Below are positions 8,712 to 16,124 of a stretch of DNA of 64,000 nt, piece by piece. The DNA is taken from contig NZ_AYMU01000022.1 of the NCBI RefSeq assembly GCF_000633395.1, positions 1 to 64,000 on the forward strand. Direction: 5' to 3'. The notes beneath the pieces were generated by a model. It was not told the DNA's origin and made no database searches. It saw only the letters and a list, made by a program, of their open reading frames with translations. Every line of letters begins with the position of its first letter. The stretch's first letter is position 1. The stretch comes from Pseudomonas sp. PH1b (GTDB lineage Bacteria > Pseudomonadota > Gammaproteobacteria > Pseudomonadales > Pseudomonadaceae). The translations under genes and the position numbers were made by a program.

Positions 8712-10025
8712 ATGACCGCCGCCTTCGATCCGCGGACCCCGGCAGCCGAGCGCTGCCCCAGCTACTACAGCGCCACCCTGAACCAGGAAACTCACTACCC
8801 GACCCTGCAAGGCACCCATCAAGTGGATGTGGTGATCATCGGCGGCGGTTTCACCGGCGTCGCCACCGCCGTGGAGCTGGCCGAGCGCGGCCTGAAAGTG
8901 GCCCTTGTCGAAAGCCACAAGATCGGCTGGGGCGCCACCGGGCGCAACGGCGGGCAAGTGACCGGCAGCCTGTCCGGCGATGCCGCGATGCGCAAGCAGA
9001 TGCGCGACAGCCTGGGTGAGGAAGTCGATGACTTCATCTGGCACCTGCGCTGGCGCGGGCACCGGATCATCCAGCAGCGAGTGGAGAAATACGCCATTGC
9101 CTGCGACCTCAAGCACGGCCATTTGCATGCTGCCTACAAGCCCAGCCACTTGCCGGGCCTGCGTGCCGACTACGAAGAGGCCGTGCGCCGCGGCATGGGC
9201 GACGAGGTCAGCCTGCTGGACCGGGCCCAGGTGCGTGGCCTGCTGGAAAGCGACCTGTACCACGGCGCGATCAAGAACACCCGCAACCTGCACCTGCATC
9301 CATTGAACCTGTGCCTCGGCGAGGCCCGCGCCGCCGAGAGCCTGGGCACGCTGATCTTCGAACACAGCGAGGTGTTGCAGATTGTCCACGGCGAGCGTCC
9401 GGCGGTGATCACCGCCCAGGGGCGCATCGACGCCAACCAGGTGCTGCTGGCCGGCGATGTCTACCACAAGCTGGAGCCGGCGAAACTCAAGGGCAAGATC
9501 TTCCCGGCCATGGGCGGCATCGTCACCACCGAGCCGTTGGGAGACCTGGCCAAGCGCCTGAACCCCGAGGACCTGGCGGTCTACGATTGCCGCTTCGTCC
9601 TCGACTACTACCGCATGACCGCCGACGGCCGCCTGCTGTTCGGCGGTGGCGCCAACTACAGCGGCAAGGATTCCCGGGATATCGCCGGCGAGCTGCGCCC
9701 GTGCATCGAGCGCACCTTTCCGGCGCTCCAGGGCGTGGCCATCGACTTCCAGTGGAGCTGCGCCATGGGCATTGTGATCAACCGCATCCCGCAACTGGGC
9801 AAGCTCTCGGACAACGTCTGGTACTGCCAGGGCTACTCCGGCCATGGCGTCGCCACCAGCCACATCATGGGCGAGATCATGGCCGAGGCCTTGACCGGGC
9901 ACCTCGGTCACTACGACACCTTCGCCGCCTGCCAGCACATCCGCGTGCCCTTCGGCGACCTGCTGGGCAACCCGATGCTGGCGGCCGGCATGTGGTACTA
10001 CCAGATGCTGGAGAAACTGCGCTGA
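8712..10025 (+). CDS. FAD-dependent oxidoreductase, gamma-glutamylputrescine oxidase-like (PuuB/OrdL)
   Basis: 437 residues of the DAO family. The Rossmann FAD motif is VVIIGGGFTGVATAVELAERG (about 39-59), followed by GWGATGRNGGQVTGSL, typical of PuuB/OrdL proteins, and near the C-terminus WSCAMGIVINRIPQLG, then YSGHGVATSHIMG. The enzyme should oxidise a gamma-glutamylated polyamine to the aldehyde with release of amine or ammonia and H2O2. A ribosome site (GAGGATCC) lies before the ATG. It follows the glutamylpolyamine synthetase on the same strand. The aldehyde dehydrogenase and amidase steps are not encoded nearby. Confidence 0.85.
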   Translation: MTAAFDPRTPAAERCPSYYSATLNQETHYPTLQGTHQVDVVIIGGGFTGVATAVELAERGLKVALVESHKIGWGATGRNGGQVTGSLSGDAAMRKQMRDSLGEEVDDFIWHLRWRGHRIIQQRVEKYAIACDLKHGHLHAAYKPSHLPGLRADYEEAVRRGMGDEVSLLDRAQVRGLLESDLYHGAIKNTRNLHLHPLNLCLGEARAAESLGTLIFEHSEVLQIVHGERPAVITAQGRIDANQVLLAGDVYHKLEPAKLKGKIFPAMGGIVTTEPLGDLAKRLNPEDLAVYDCRFVLDYYRMTADGRLLFGGGANYSGKDSRDIAGELRPCIERTFPALQGVAIDFQWSCAMGIVINRIPQLGKLSDNVWYCQGYSGHGVATSHIMGEIMAEALTGHLGHYDTFAACQHIRVPFGDLLGNPMLAAGMWYYQMLEKLR

Positions 10026-10256
10026 GGCAGCCCCGGGGTTCGCTCAGTAACCCCGCCAGGCTGACTCGCCCCTTGCCCCGCGAAAGCGATCCGGGCCGCA
10101 GTTCGGGGCAAAAAAAGCCCTCCGAAGAGAGTCGGTGGATTACACCTGAATCTGCGGCCACCGCATTCGATCAGCGACTTGCCGTGCCTTGAAAACACGC
10201 CAGACGTGGTAGATTCGCCCACCGGCCACCAGCGCCGCATGTTCAGAGAATCAGCC

Positions 10257-10667
10257 ATGAACCACCTGTTGTACCAGGGCGGCTGCCTGTGCGGGCAGGT
10301 CCGCTTCGAGGCCCGGGGCCCGGCCGCCAATCCCCATACCTGCTCCTGCACACTGTGCCAGCGGCACAGCGGTGCATTGACCCTGGCCTGGGTCGAGTTC
10401 CCCAGCACCCAGGTGCGCTGGACCGGCCCCGCAGGCGTCCCTGCGACCTTCAGATCGTCGGACTATTCAAGCCGGGCGTTCTGCCGGGAATGCGGCAGCT
10501 CCCTGGGGGCCATCGACGATCAGCCGACCATTGCCCTGCTCCTGGGCTGCTTCGACGAAAACCGCGACCCGGCCCTGATGCCGGACAGCCATTCGTTCAG
10601 CGACCGCTGGCCCGAGGGCTGGGAGCCTGTGCCGGCGACGCAAGAGAAAGACAGCCAGCATGAGTGA
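10257..10667 (+). CDS. GFA-family zinc-binding protein
   Basis: 136 residues from ATG 10257 (MNHLLYQGGCLCGQVRFEARG); an in-frame ATG at 10239 is less likely. Cysteine ligands of the GFA/CENP-V fold are all present: CLCG (10-13), CSCTLC with two further cysteines, and FCRECGS. The family was named for glutathione-dependent formaldehyde-activating enzyme, but most members have unknown substrates. It overlaps the next gene by 8 nt, so the two are translationally coupled. Confidence 0.85.
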   Translation: MNHLLYQGGCLCGQVRFEARGPAANPHTCSCTLCQRHSGALTLAWVEFPSTQVRWTGPAGVPATFRSSDYSSRAFCRECGSSLGAIDDQPTIALLLGCFDENRDPALMPDSHSFSDRWPEGWEPVPATQEKDSQHE

Positions 10668-11127
10668 AACACCGTCCCACTGCAGCGCCCCCCTGGCCTC
10701 GAATGTCTGGACCTGGTACGGCCAGGACCAGTACCGAAAGATCATCCTGCTGGGAGAGCTGGGCCCGGCCCTGGAGTTCCTGGCCGCGGAGGCCGACCGC
10801 CAGCGCACGGAGGTCGGTTGCTGCGCCGAGTGTGGCCTGTGGTCCAACCACCTGGATTATCTCGAGGGCTTCGTGAAGCACTTTCCGGCGTACCTGGCGC
10901 CCACTCTGCACCCGCGCCTGCAGGCCCTGTTGAGCGGCTGTGAAGCGCTGTGCCGAGAGGCCTACGGGGTGACGCTGGAGGACAACGGCTTCAAACACCC
11001 GCAATGGCTGCCCCTGCGCCAAGAGGCGCGTGAGTTGCTGGGCATGCTGGGTTGGCAGGACGTGCGCGAACATATGCCCGAGCTGCTTGAAGAGTGCCGG
11101 GCGAGCTTGAGGAAATGGCCGGACTGA
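10660..11127 (+). CDS. Conserved hypothetical protein coupled to the GFA protein
   Basis: 155 residues, ATG 10660 inside the end of the GFA gene. I do not recognise the family. The protein is acidic and helical, without signal peptide or membrane segment, and has a CCAEC cysteine cluster near residue 55 and CEALC near 94. Coupling with the GFA gene suggests a joint role, but nothing shows what it is. A tandem REP array begins 50 bp downstream. Confidence 0.7.
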   Translation: MSETPSHCSAPLASNVWTWYGQDQYRKIILLGELGPALEFLAAEADRQRTEVGCCAECGLWSNHLDYLEGFVKHFPAYLAPTLHPRLQALLSGCEALCREAYGVTLEDNGFKHPQWLPLRQEARELLGMLGWQDVREHMPELLEECRASLRKWPD

Positions 11128-11177
11128 AGGGCTTGTGCCGGGGTTGGCAGAGCGCCTACGGGGCTGGGGGTAATGAA

Positions 11178-11450
11178 GCAGGAGCCAGCTTGCCGGCAAA
11201 GGCGCTCTAACGGACTTCATTCGCTGGCAAGCCAGCGCCTGCGCGCTGGGGGTGACGGTGTAGGAGCCAGCTTGCCGGCAAAGGCACTCTTGCGGGCCTC
11301 ATTCGCTGGCAAGTCAGCCCCTGCAGGCTGGGGTGACGGTGTAGGAGCCGGCTTGCCGGCGAAGGCGCTCTTGCGGGCCTCATTCGCTGGCAAGTCAGCC
11401 CCTGCAGGCTGGGGGTAACGGGGTAGGAGCCGGCTTGCCGGCGAAGGCGT
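11178..11450. repeat. Tandem REP array, about 82-bp period
   Basis: Four copies of a unit starting G(T/C)AGGAGCC(A/G)GCTTGCCGGC begin at 11178, 11260, 11341 and 11423, a period of 81-82 bp; the fourth is cut short just before the nadE stop. Each full unit pairs this arm with an inverted CATTCGCTGGCAAG(C/T)CAGC arm, so each is a REP doublet (REPIN-like). It fills the gap between the hypothetical gene and nadE. The units differ at a few bases, so the amplification is not brand new. ORFs drawn through it are artefacts. Confidence 0.85.
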
Positions 11451-11454
11451 CGGG

Positions 11455-12282
11455 TCAGGCGGGAGTACGTGGCAAGGCGCGTTTGTGGGCGGTGCGCCGG
11501 TAGGCGCTTTCAATCAGTTGCCGCACGCTATCGGGCACCGGTTGGCCCATCAGGTAGGCGTCGATTTCTTCGTAGCTGCAACCATAGGCGTCTTCGTCCA
11601 GCTTGCCCGGAGCCAGCTCTTCAAGGTCCGCCGTGGGCGCCTTGCGCACCAGGTATGCCGGAGCGCCCAGGGCATCGGCGAGCATCCGCACCTGGCTCTT
11701 GGTCAGCCCCGAGAGCGGTGCCAGGTCGCAGGCGCCATCACCGTACTTGGTGAAGAACCCCATCAGCGCCTCGGCGCCATGGTCAGTGCCCACCACCAGG
11801 CCGTTGCTGAAGTTGGCAATCGCGTACTGGGCCAGCATCCGCGCCCGGGCCTTGACGTTGCCCTTGGCAAAATCCGTCAGGGCTGCCGAAGGTTGCAGGC
11901 CGTCGATCCGTACCTGGGCCATCAGCCCATCGACGCAGTCACCAATGTTGCTGGTGGTGATCTGGTCCGGGCCGATGAAGTCCAGGGACGCCTGGGCGTC
12001 TTGTTCGTCGGCCTGGATCCTGTAGGGCAAGCGCACCGCTATAAATTGCGCCTCCCGTCCTGCCTCCCGCCACTGTTCCACCGCCAGTTGGCACAGGCGC
12101 CCGGCTGTCAGTGAATCGACGCCGCCGCTGATGCCCAACACCAGGGTCTGGCAGCCCGAGTCCTCCAGTACCTGCTTGATGAAGTCGATGCGCCGGGCGA
12201 TCTCCGCGCCCTCGCCGCCCGGCACCAGTTGCCGGTCGATACCCAGTTCCCGGGCAATGCGCGCTTGGGTTTGACTGCTCAT
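11455..12282 (-). CDS. nadE: Ammonia-dependent NAD(+) synthetase
   Basis: 275 residues, the length of E. coli NadE, from ATG 12282 with GGAGG upstream. It has the N-type ATP pyrophosphatase P-loop LGISGGVDSLTAGRL (about 45-59), then VRLPYRIQADEQDAQ and NIGDCVDGLMAQV, VGTDHGAEALMGFFTKYGDG and LSGLTKSQVRMLA, all typical of NadE. It lacks the glutaminase domain of long synthetases, so it uses ammonia to amidate nicotinate adenine dinucleotide. Last gene of the leftward salvage operon, 1 nt after the pncB stop. Confidence 0.95.
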   Translation of the reverse strand: MSSQTQARIARELGIDRQLVPGGEGAEIARRIDFIKQVLEDSGCQTLVLGISGGVDSLTAGRLCQLAVEQWREAGREAQFIAVRLPYRIQADEQDAQASLDFIGPDQITTSNIGDCVDGLMAQVRIDGLQPSAALTDFAKGNVKARARMLAQYAIANFSNGLVVGTDHGAEALMGFFTKYGDGACDLAPLSGLTKSQVRMLADALGAPAYLVRKAPTADLEELAPGKLDEDAYGCSYEEIDAYLMGQPVPDSVRQLIESAYRRTAHKRALPRTPA

Positions 12283-12283
12283 A

Positions 12284-13513
12284 TCAGGCCTCCAGGGGCG
12301 AGTGGGCAAGGTTGACGTTGAACACTTGGGCGGCGTACTTGAGGAACGATGGGTCTTCGCAGACGTTCTTGATCGGGTCGTCGGAGAACTTCACCACCGG
12401 CTCGCCATGCACCTGCACCAGTTTCATCACGATGCTCAGCGGCTCGACGCCTTCGACATCGCAGGCCAGGCTGGTGCCCATGCCGAAACCGAACTTCGCC
12501 TGGCCGCGCACGTGGCGCAGGATCGGCAGGCATTTCTCGAAGTTCAGGCCGTCGGAGAACATCAGGTCCTTGGTCCTGGGGTCGATGCCCAGCTCGCGGT
12601 AGCGGCCCAGGACCTTGTCGGCCCATTGGATCGGGTCCCCGGAATCCTGGCGCAGGCCGTCGTACAGCTTGGCGAAGTACAGGTCGAAGTCCTTGAGAAA
12701 AAAATCGGTGCTGATGCAATCGGTCAGGGCGATGCCCAGGCGGCCGCGGTATTCGCGAACCCAGTTCTCCAGCGCGGCGTTCTGGCTTTCCCGCAGGCGT
12801 CCCAGCTGCTGGTGCACCATCAGCCATTGGTGAGCCATGGTGCCGATCAGCGGCAGGTCGAACTCATAGGCCAGGTGGGCGTTGCTGGTGCCGACGAAGA
12901 CCCCGGGGAAATCGCTGCGCATGATCTTCACCACTTAGCGCTGGGCCTTGAACGACAGGCGCCGACGGGTGGAAAAGTCCGAGACGCGGAACTCGGCGAG
13001 CTCTTCCTGGCTGGCGTTCTTCTCCAGCCATTCGAATTTCTGGTAGAGCCGGCGGGTCACGTCTGCCAGCTCCACATCGGGGTATTTATCGCGGTTGCGC
13101 AACTCGCTGACCATGGCCAGCACCGGCTGCTCGAACATGATGCAGTGCAACATCGGCCCGCGGACGCGGATGCTCAACTGGCCGTCGATCGTGCTCACGT
13201 GGATGTAGCGCAGGTTGAAGCGGAACAGGCCGAGGAACTGTTCGAAGTCCGGGGTCAGGTACTCGCGGAACTTGCGGTTGAACAGGAAGCGCTGCTCGCC
13301 CTCGCGCATCTGCAGATTGGCCAGTTTCTCCAGCTCTTGGCGGATCTGTGGGATCAGGTGCACCAGGGACTCTTTGGAACGGACGATGAACTGGTACTCG
13401 ACATCGACATTGGGGTGCTGGTGCAGCACCGCCTGCATCATGGTGAAGGTGTAGTAGTCGGTGTCCAGCAAGCTCTGGATGACGCCGTTGTTGCGATCGA
13501 ATGCACTTTCCAT
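12284..13513 (-). pseudogene. pncB: Nicotinate phosphoribosyltransferase with in-frame TAA
   Basis: From ATG 13513 (MESAFDRNNGVIQSLLD) the frame is open to a TAA at 12937-12935, then continues in the same frame to the TGA at 12286-12284. Reading through, it gives 409 residues, the family length (E. coli PncB 400). Both halves are well conserved: the N-terminal domain (DTDYYTFTMMQAVL) ends in ...LSFKAQR and the barrel resumes as VVKIMRSDFPGVF, then GTMAHQW with the histidine expected to be phosphorylated, and NLAHSPLEA at the end. Only one codon is changed, CGC-TAA-GTG-GTG, where relatives have a charged residue such as Glu (GAA). It is a nonsense allele, a sequencing error, or a gene expressed as two pieces with restart at the adjacent GTG (12934). 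Confidence 0.85.
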
Positions 13514-13523
13514 GGGGCTTTCC

Positions 13524-14171
13524 TTAAACGCTGGCCAATCTGGCGGTTTCTTCACGAGTCGCGGCGACCGCGATGCCCGCTTGCTGCATGTCCTGTATGG
13601 CCTGGGTGGCGCCTGCCTCGCTGATGGCGCGGCAGGCCGGCAGGTGCAGGATTACCTTGAAACCGGCGGCGGCCAGTTGCAGGGCGGTGGTCTTGACGCA
13701 GAAGTCCAGGGCCAGGCCGCCGACGATCACCCGTTGCACGCCCTGGCTGTTGAGGTACTCGATGACCCCGGTGGACAGCTTGCCGTGCAGGTCGTGGTAG
13801 CAAGCGCCGTAGGGGTGCAGGTCCGGCTCCACGCCCTTCCATACGAAGTAGTCGTAGTCATAGGGCGTAGGCAGCTCGTCCAGCAAGGTGAAACCTTCGG
13901 TGCCCGGTACGCAGTGGCTGACCCAGGTCAGGTCGGCGTGTTCCAGGCCGGTGGGCTGGAGCATCTGCTGGTGCTCGGCCACCACCCAGGGCGCCTGGGG
14001 GCTGTGGGCGTCCTTGCTGCCGATGCGCAGGCTGGCCAGGGTCGCCATGAAATTCAGCTCGCCACCGATGCGCTCGCCCTCGGCCACCGGCAACTCGTCC
14101 GGGCACAGCGGGGTGAAGCTTTTTTGCGCATCGACATCGAAGGAAGCGGTCTTCATCACGGGACTGTTCAT
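13524..14171 (-). CDS. pncA: Nicotinamidase, cysteine hydrolase (pcnA/PncA-like)
   Basis: 215 residues from ATG 14171, with GAGGAGAG upstream. Isochorismatase fold with the nicotinamidase catalytic set: Asp in SFDVDAQKSF, Lys in RIGSKDAHSPQAPW (which also supplies metal-site Asp and His), and nucleophile Cys in GGLALDFCVKTTALQL. It deamidates nicotinamide to nicotinate, the substrate of the next gene, pncB, 10 nt downstream. First gene of the leftward salvage operon. In P. aeruginosa the equivalent gene in this cluster is called pcnA. A candidate NrtR operator lies 31 bp upstream. Confidence 0.9.
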   Translation of the reverse strand: MNSPVMKTASFDVDAQKSFTPLCPDELPVAEGERIGGELNFMATLASLRIGSKDAHSPQAPWVVAEHQQMLQPTGLEHADLTWVSHCVPGTEGFTLLDELPTPYDYDYFVWKGVEPDLHPYGACYHDLHGKLSTGVIEYLNSQGVQRVIVGGLALDFCVKTTALQLAAAGFKVILHLPACRAISEAGATQAIQDMQQAGIAVAATREETARLASV

Positions 14172-14201
14172 GGGGGGGTCTCTCCTCTGCATGGAACAAA
14201 A

Positions 14202-14220
14202 GGTACACATCATGTACTTT
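14202..14220. promoter_or_regulatory. Candidate NrtR operator, salvage operon side
   Basis: GGTACACATCATGTACTTT, an imperfect palindrome around GTACA-N4-TGTAC, about 31 bp before the nicotinamidase start. A near copy lies at 14322-14338, so both divergent transcripts of this NAD gene cluster carry the same element. NrtR controls this cluster in P. aeruginosa; assigning these sites to NrtR is inference from position and symmetry. Confidence 0.6.
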
Positions 14221-14321
14221 CAGTGCAAGCCATCCACCAAGTTTTTTATCGACTCAAACAACAACCCCAACCATATAGGAATATGAACAAGGTTATTCCC
14301 CAGACACAAAACCGATGATAA

Positions 14322-14338
14322 GGTACATGTCGTGTACC
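14322..14338. promoter_or_regulatory. Candidate NrtR operator, nadD2-nrtR side
   Basis: GGTACATGTCGTGTACC is a nearly perfect palindrome (GGTACA...TGTACC) ending 16 bp before the nadD2 ATG. It shares GGTACA and TGTAC with the element at 14202-14220. Its position overlapping the transcript start fits repression of nadD2-nrtR, i.e. autoregulation. Confidence 0.65.
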
Positions 14339-14354
14339 AATAGAGAGAAAGCCG

Positions 14355-14900
14355 ATGTTTGAACTGGCGCTTTACGGCGGTGCCTTCAACCCGCCCCACG
14401 CCGGCCATGCCCGGGTGATGCTCGAAGCCGCCCGGCATGCCCGGCGAGTGCTGGTGGTCCCCAGCTTCCGCCATCCGGATGGCAAACAGATGGCCGATTT
14501 CAGGCAAAGAACCCGCTGGCTGCAGGACATCACCGCCCACCTGCAACCCGAGAGTCCGGCGGAACTGGCGGTGAGCCGCCTGGAACAGCAACTGGCCCTG
14601 GCCGATCCCGGCCCGGTCTACAGCTACACCCTGCTGCAACGCTTGGCGGACGACCTGGCCCTGGATGGCAAGCGCATCGCACTGGTGGTGGGCAACGACG
14701 TGGCTCAGCAACTGCCCAGGTTCCATCGCGGCGAAGAGCTGCTGCGGCGCTTCTCCATCCTGTGCATCGCAGAACAGCCCGGGGTGCGCAGCAGCGTCCT
14801 GCGCCAATGCCTGGCCCGCGGCGAAACACCGCCCAGTCAATGGCTGGCTCCGGGGATGAATCCGCTAAACTACGGCCTCTACGCCGTCCACGGAAATTGA
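14355..14900 (+). CDS. nadD2: Nicotinate-nucleotide adenylyltransferase, second NadD paralogue
   Basis: 181 residues. The nucleotidyltransferase signature GGAFNPPHAGHARVM lies at 9-23, with the PSFRHPDGKQM loop, the VVGNDVAQQLPRFH segment and a degraded C-terminal ATP motif GVRSSVLRQCL. It joins AMP from ATP to nicotinate mononucleotide, the step between PncB and NadE. Shorter and more divergent than housekeeping NadD, and its place beside nrtR matches P. aeruginosa nadD2 (PA4917). One nucleotide separates its stop from the nrtR ATG, so the two are cotranscribed. Confidence 0.85.
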   Translation: MFELALYGGAFNPPHAGHARVMLEAARHARRVLVVPSFRHPDGKQMADFRQRTRWLQDITAHLQPESPAELAVSRLEQQLALADPGPVYSYTLLQRLADDLALDGKRIALVVGNDVAQQLPRFHRGEELLRRFSILCIAEQPGVRSSVLRQCLARGETPPSQWLAPGMNPLNYGLYAVHGN

Positions 14901-14901
14901 T

Positions 14902-15609
14902 ATGCACCACCGTCCTCCCCTCCCCAGCGCCTACCTGCACACCATCGACCTGTGCCTGCTGCGCTACAACCGCGAGCGCGGCGAGCTGGAAATCCTGCTG
15001 CACCAACGGGACACCGAACCCTTCGCCGGGCACTGGGCGTTGCCGGGCATCGTGGTCAACGGCGATGTCGAGGACCGCAGCCTGAACGATGCCGTGGAGC
15101 GTCTACGGCGCTCGGCCAAGGTCGACCTGCCGGTGGCCTGGATGGAACAGGTGGGCACAGTTGGCGACGCCTTTCGCGACCCCCGTTGCTGGTCGTCCTC
15201 GACCTTCTACCTGGGGATTGTCAGCGACCCCGTGGAGCCTGCCGCGCAGCAGGGGTTCTTCGCCCTCGCCAAGGTCGCCAGCGGTGCCTTCAAGCTGCCC
15301 TTCGACCACAACAGCCTGGTGGCCCAGGCCCATGAGCGATTGCTGTCCAAATCCCTGTACAGCAGCCTGCCGCTGATGTTTCTCGGCAACGAGTTCAGCG
15401 CCCCGGAAGCGGTGAACATCTTCTCCCTGGTGCTGCAGCGGCCGGTGCTCAAGACCAGCATCCGCCAGCGCCTGCTGAAGATGACCGAGGCCGCCTACCT
15501 GCGTGAAACCGGGCGCAAGAAAAGCGGCGACGGCGGCCGGCCACAGGCCACCGTGGAACACCTCAAGCCTGGCGAACTGTACTTGTTCGATCGTTGTTTT
15601 CTGGAGTGA
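14902..15609 (+). CDS. nrtR: Nudix-related transcriptional regulator NrtR
   Basis: 235 residues. Residues about 8-145 form a Nudix-like sensor domain (YLHTIDLCLLRYN, LLHQRDTEPFAGHWALPGIVV) whose Nudix box is degenerate: VERLRRSAKVDL replaces REUXEEXGU, as in NrtR repressors that bind but do not hydrolyse ADP-ribose-type ligands. Residues about 160-235 are a winged HTH (LLKMTEAAYLRETGRKKSGDGGRPQ within a longer stretch). Clustering with nadD2, pncA, pncB and nadE is diagnostic. The two GGTACA palindromes at 14202 and 14322 are its likely operators. Confidence 0.9.
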   Translation: MHHRPPLPSAYLHTIDLCLLRYNRERGELEILLHQRDTEPFAGHWALPGIVVNGDVEDRSLNDAVERLRRSAKVDLPVAWMEQVGTVGDAFRDPRCWSSSTFYLGIVSDPVEPAAQQGFFALAKVASGAFKLPFDHNSLVAQAHERLLSKSLYSSLPLMFLGNEFSAPEAVNIFSLVLQRPVLKTSIRQRLLKMTEAAYLRETGRKKSGDGGRPQATVEHLKPGELYLFDRCFLE

Positions 15610-15617
15610 TACCCCCC

Positions 15618-16124
15618 ATGAGTTCCATCCCCGACAACCAGTGCCTGCTGGAAACCCCCTACTTCAAGGTGGTCCGCGAACAGGGCTATTTCATCATCAA
15701 GGAAGCCCAGGCGGTGAACGGTGTAGTGGCCGTGCCGACCCTGGCCGATGGCCGGCTGATGCTAGTGGACCTCAGGCGCCGGGCCATCGGCGGCCAGTCC
15801 ATCGAGTTTCCCCGAGGCGCCATCGACGCCGGGGAAACGCCCTGCGCGGCCGCCGCTCGGGAATTGCTGGAAGAGACCGGCTGGCAGGCCACGGCGGTAC
15901 GCCAGCTGGGGCTGCTGCACAGCAATACTTCGCTGATCGCCAGCGCGGTCGCGGTGTGCCAGGTGCAGATCGCCGAGCAGGATGGCGCCGCTACCGATGG
16001 CGAAGTCGACGCGCTGCTGTGGGTCAGCCGCCAGGAGCTGCTGGCGATGGTTGCCGCCGGCAAGATCACCGATGGGCACACCCTGTCGGCGGCGCTGATG
16101 CTGCTGGCCAGCGAGTCGGCCTAG
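15618..16124 (+). CDS. Nudix hydrolase, ADP-ribose pyrophosphatase-like
   Basis: 168 residues from ATG 15618, 8 nt after nrtR. It has an intact Nudix box, GAIDAGETPCAAAARELLEE followed by TGW (about 68-90), with all catalytic glutamates, after GVVAVPTLADGRLMLVDLRR. The shape resembles ADP-ribose pyrophosphatases (NudF type), which fits an NAD turnover locus, but the substrate cannot be fixed. Likely third gene of the nadD2-nrtR transcript. Its stop overlaps by 3 nt the stop of the LysR gene on the other strand. Confidence 0.85.
   Translation: MSSIPDNQCLLETPYFKVVREQGYFIIKEAQAVNGVVAVPTLADGRLMLVDLRRRAIGGQSIEFPRGAIDAGETPCAAAARELLEETGWQATAVRQLGLLHSNTSLIASAVAVCQVQIAEQDGAATDGEVDALLWVSRQELLAMVAAGKITDGHTLSAALMLLASESA

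Noticed and set aside
10100..10135. Intrinsic terminator (GGGGCAAAAAAAGCCCTCC)
   Set aside because: The stem is only 4-5 bp and no T-run follows in either direction; perhaps a remnant, but not supportable.
11173..11418. ORF through the tandem REP region
   Set aside because: The product is a repeat of SLPAKALLRASFAGKSAP-like segments created by the REP units; no gene.
11178..11450. Possible CRISPR array (regular repeats)
   Set aside because: The repeated unit includes the spacers, which are themselves conserved, and the repeats are REP palindromes; no cas gene is near. The array at 47496 was rejected likewise.
12279..12827. 182-residue leftward frame in the second half of pncB
   Set aside because: Out-of-frame reading of the pncB barrel; the in-frame reading is conserved, so there is no frameshift, only a stop codon.
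14220..14840. 206-residue leftward frame across the nadD2 gene
   Set aside because: Shadow of nadD2, whose nucleotidyltransferase motif is unambiguous.
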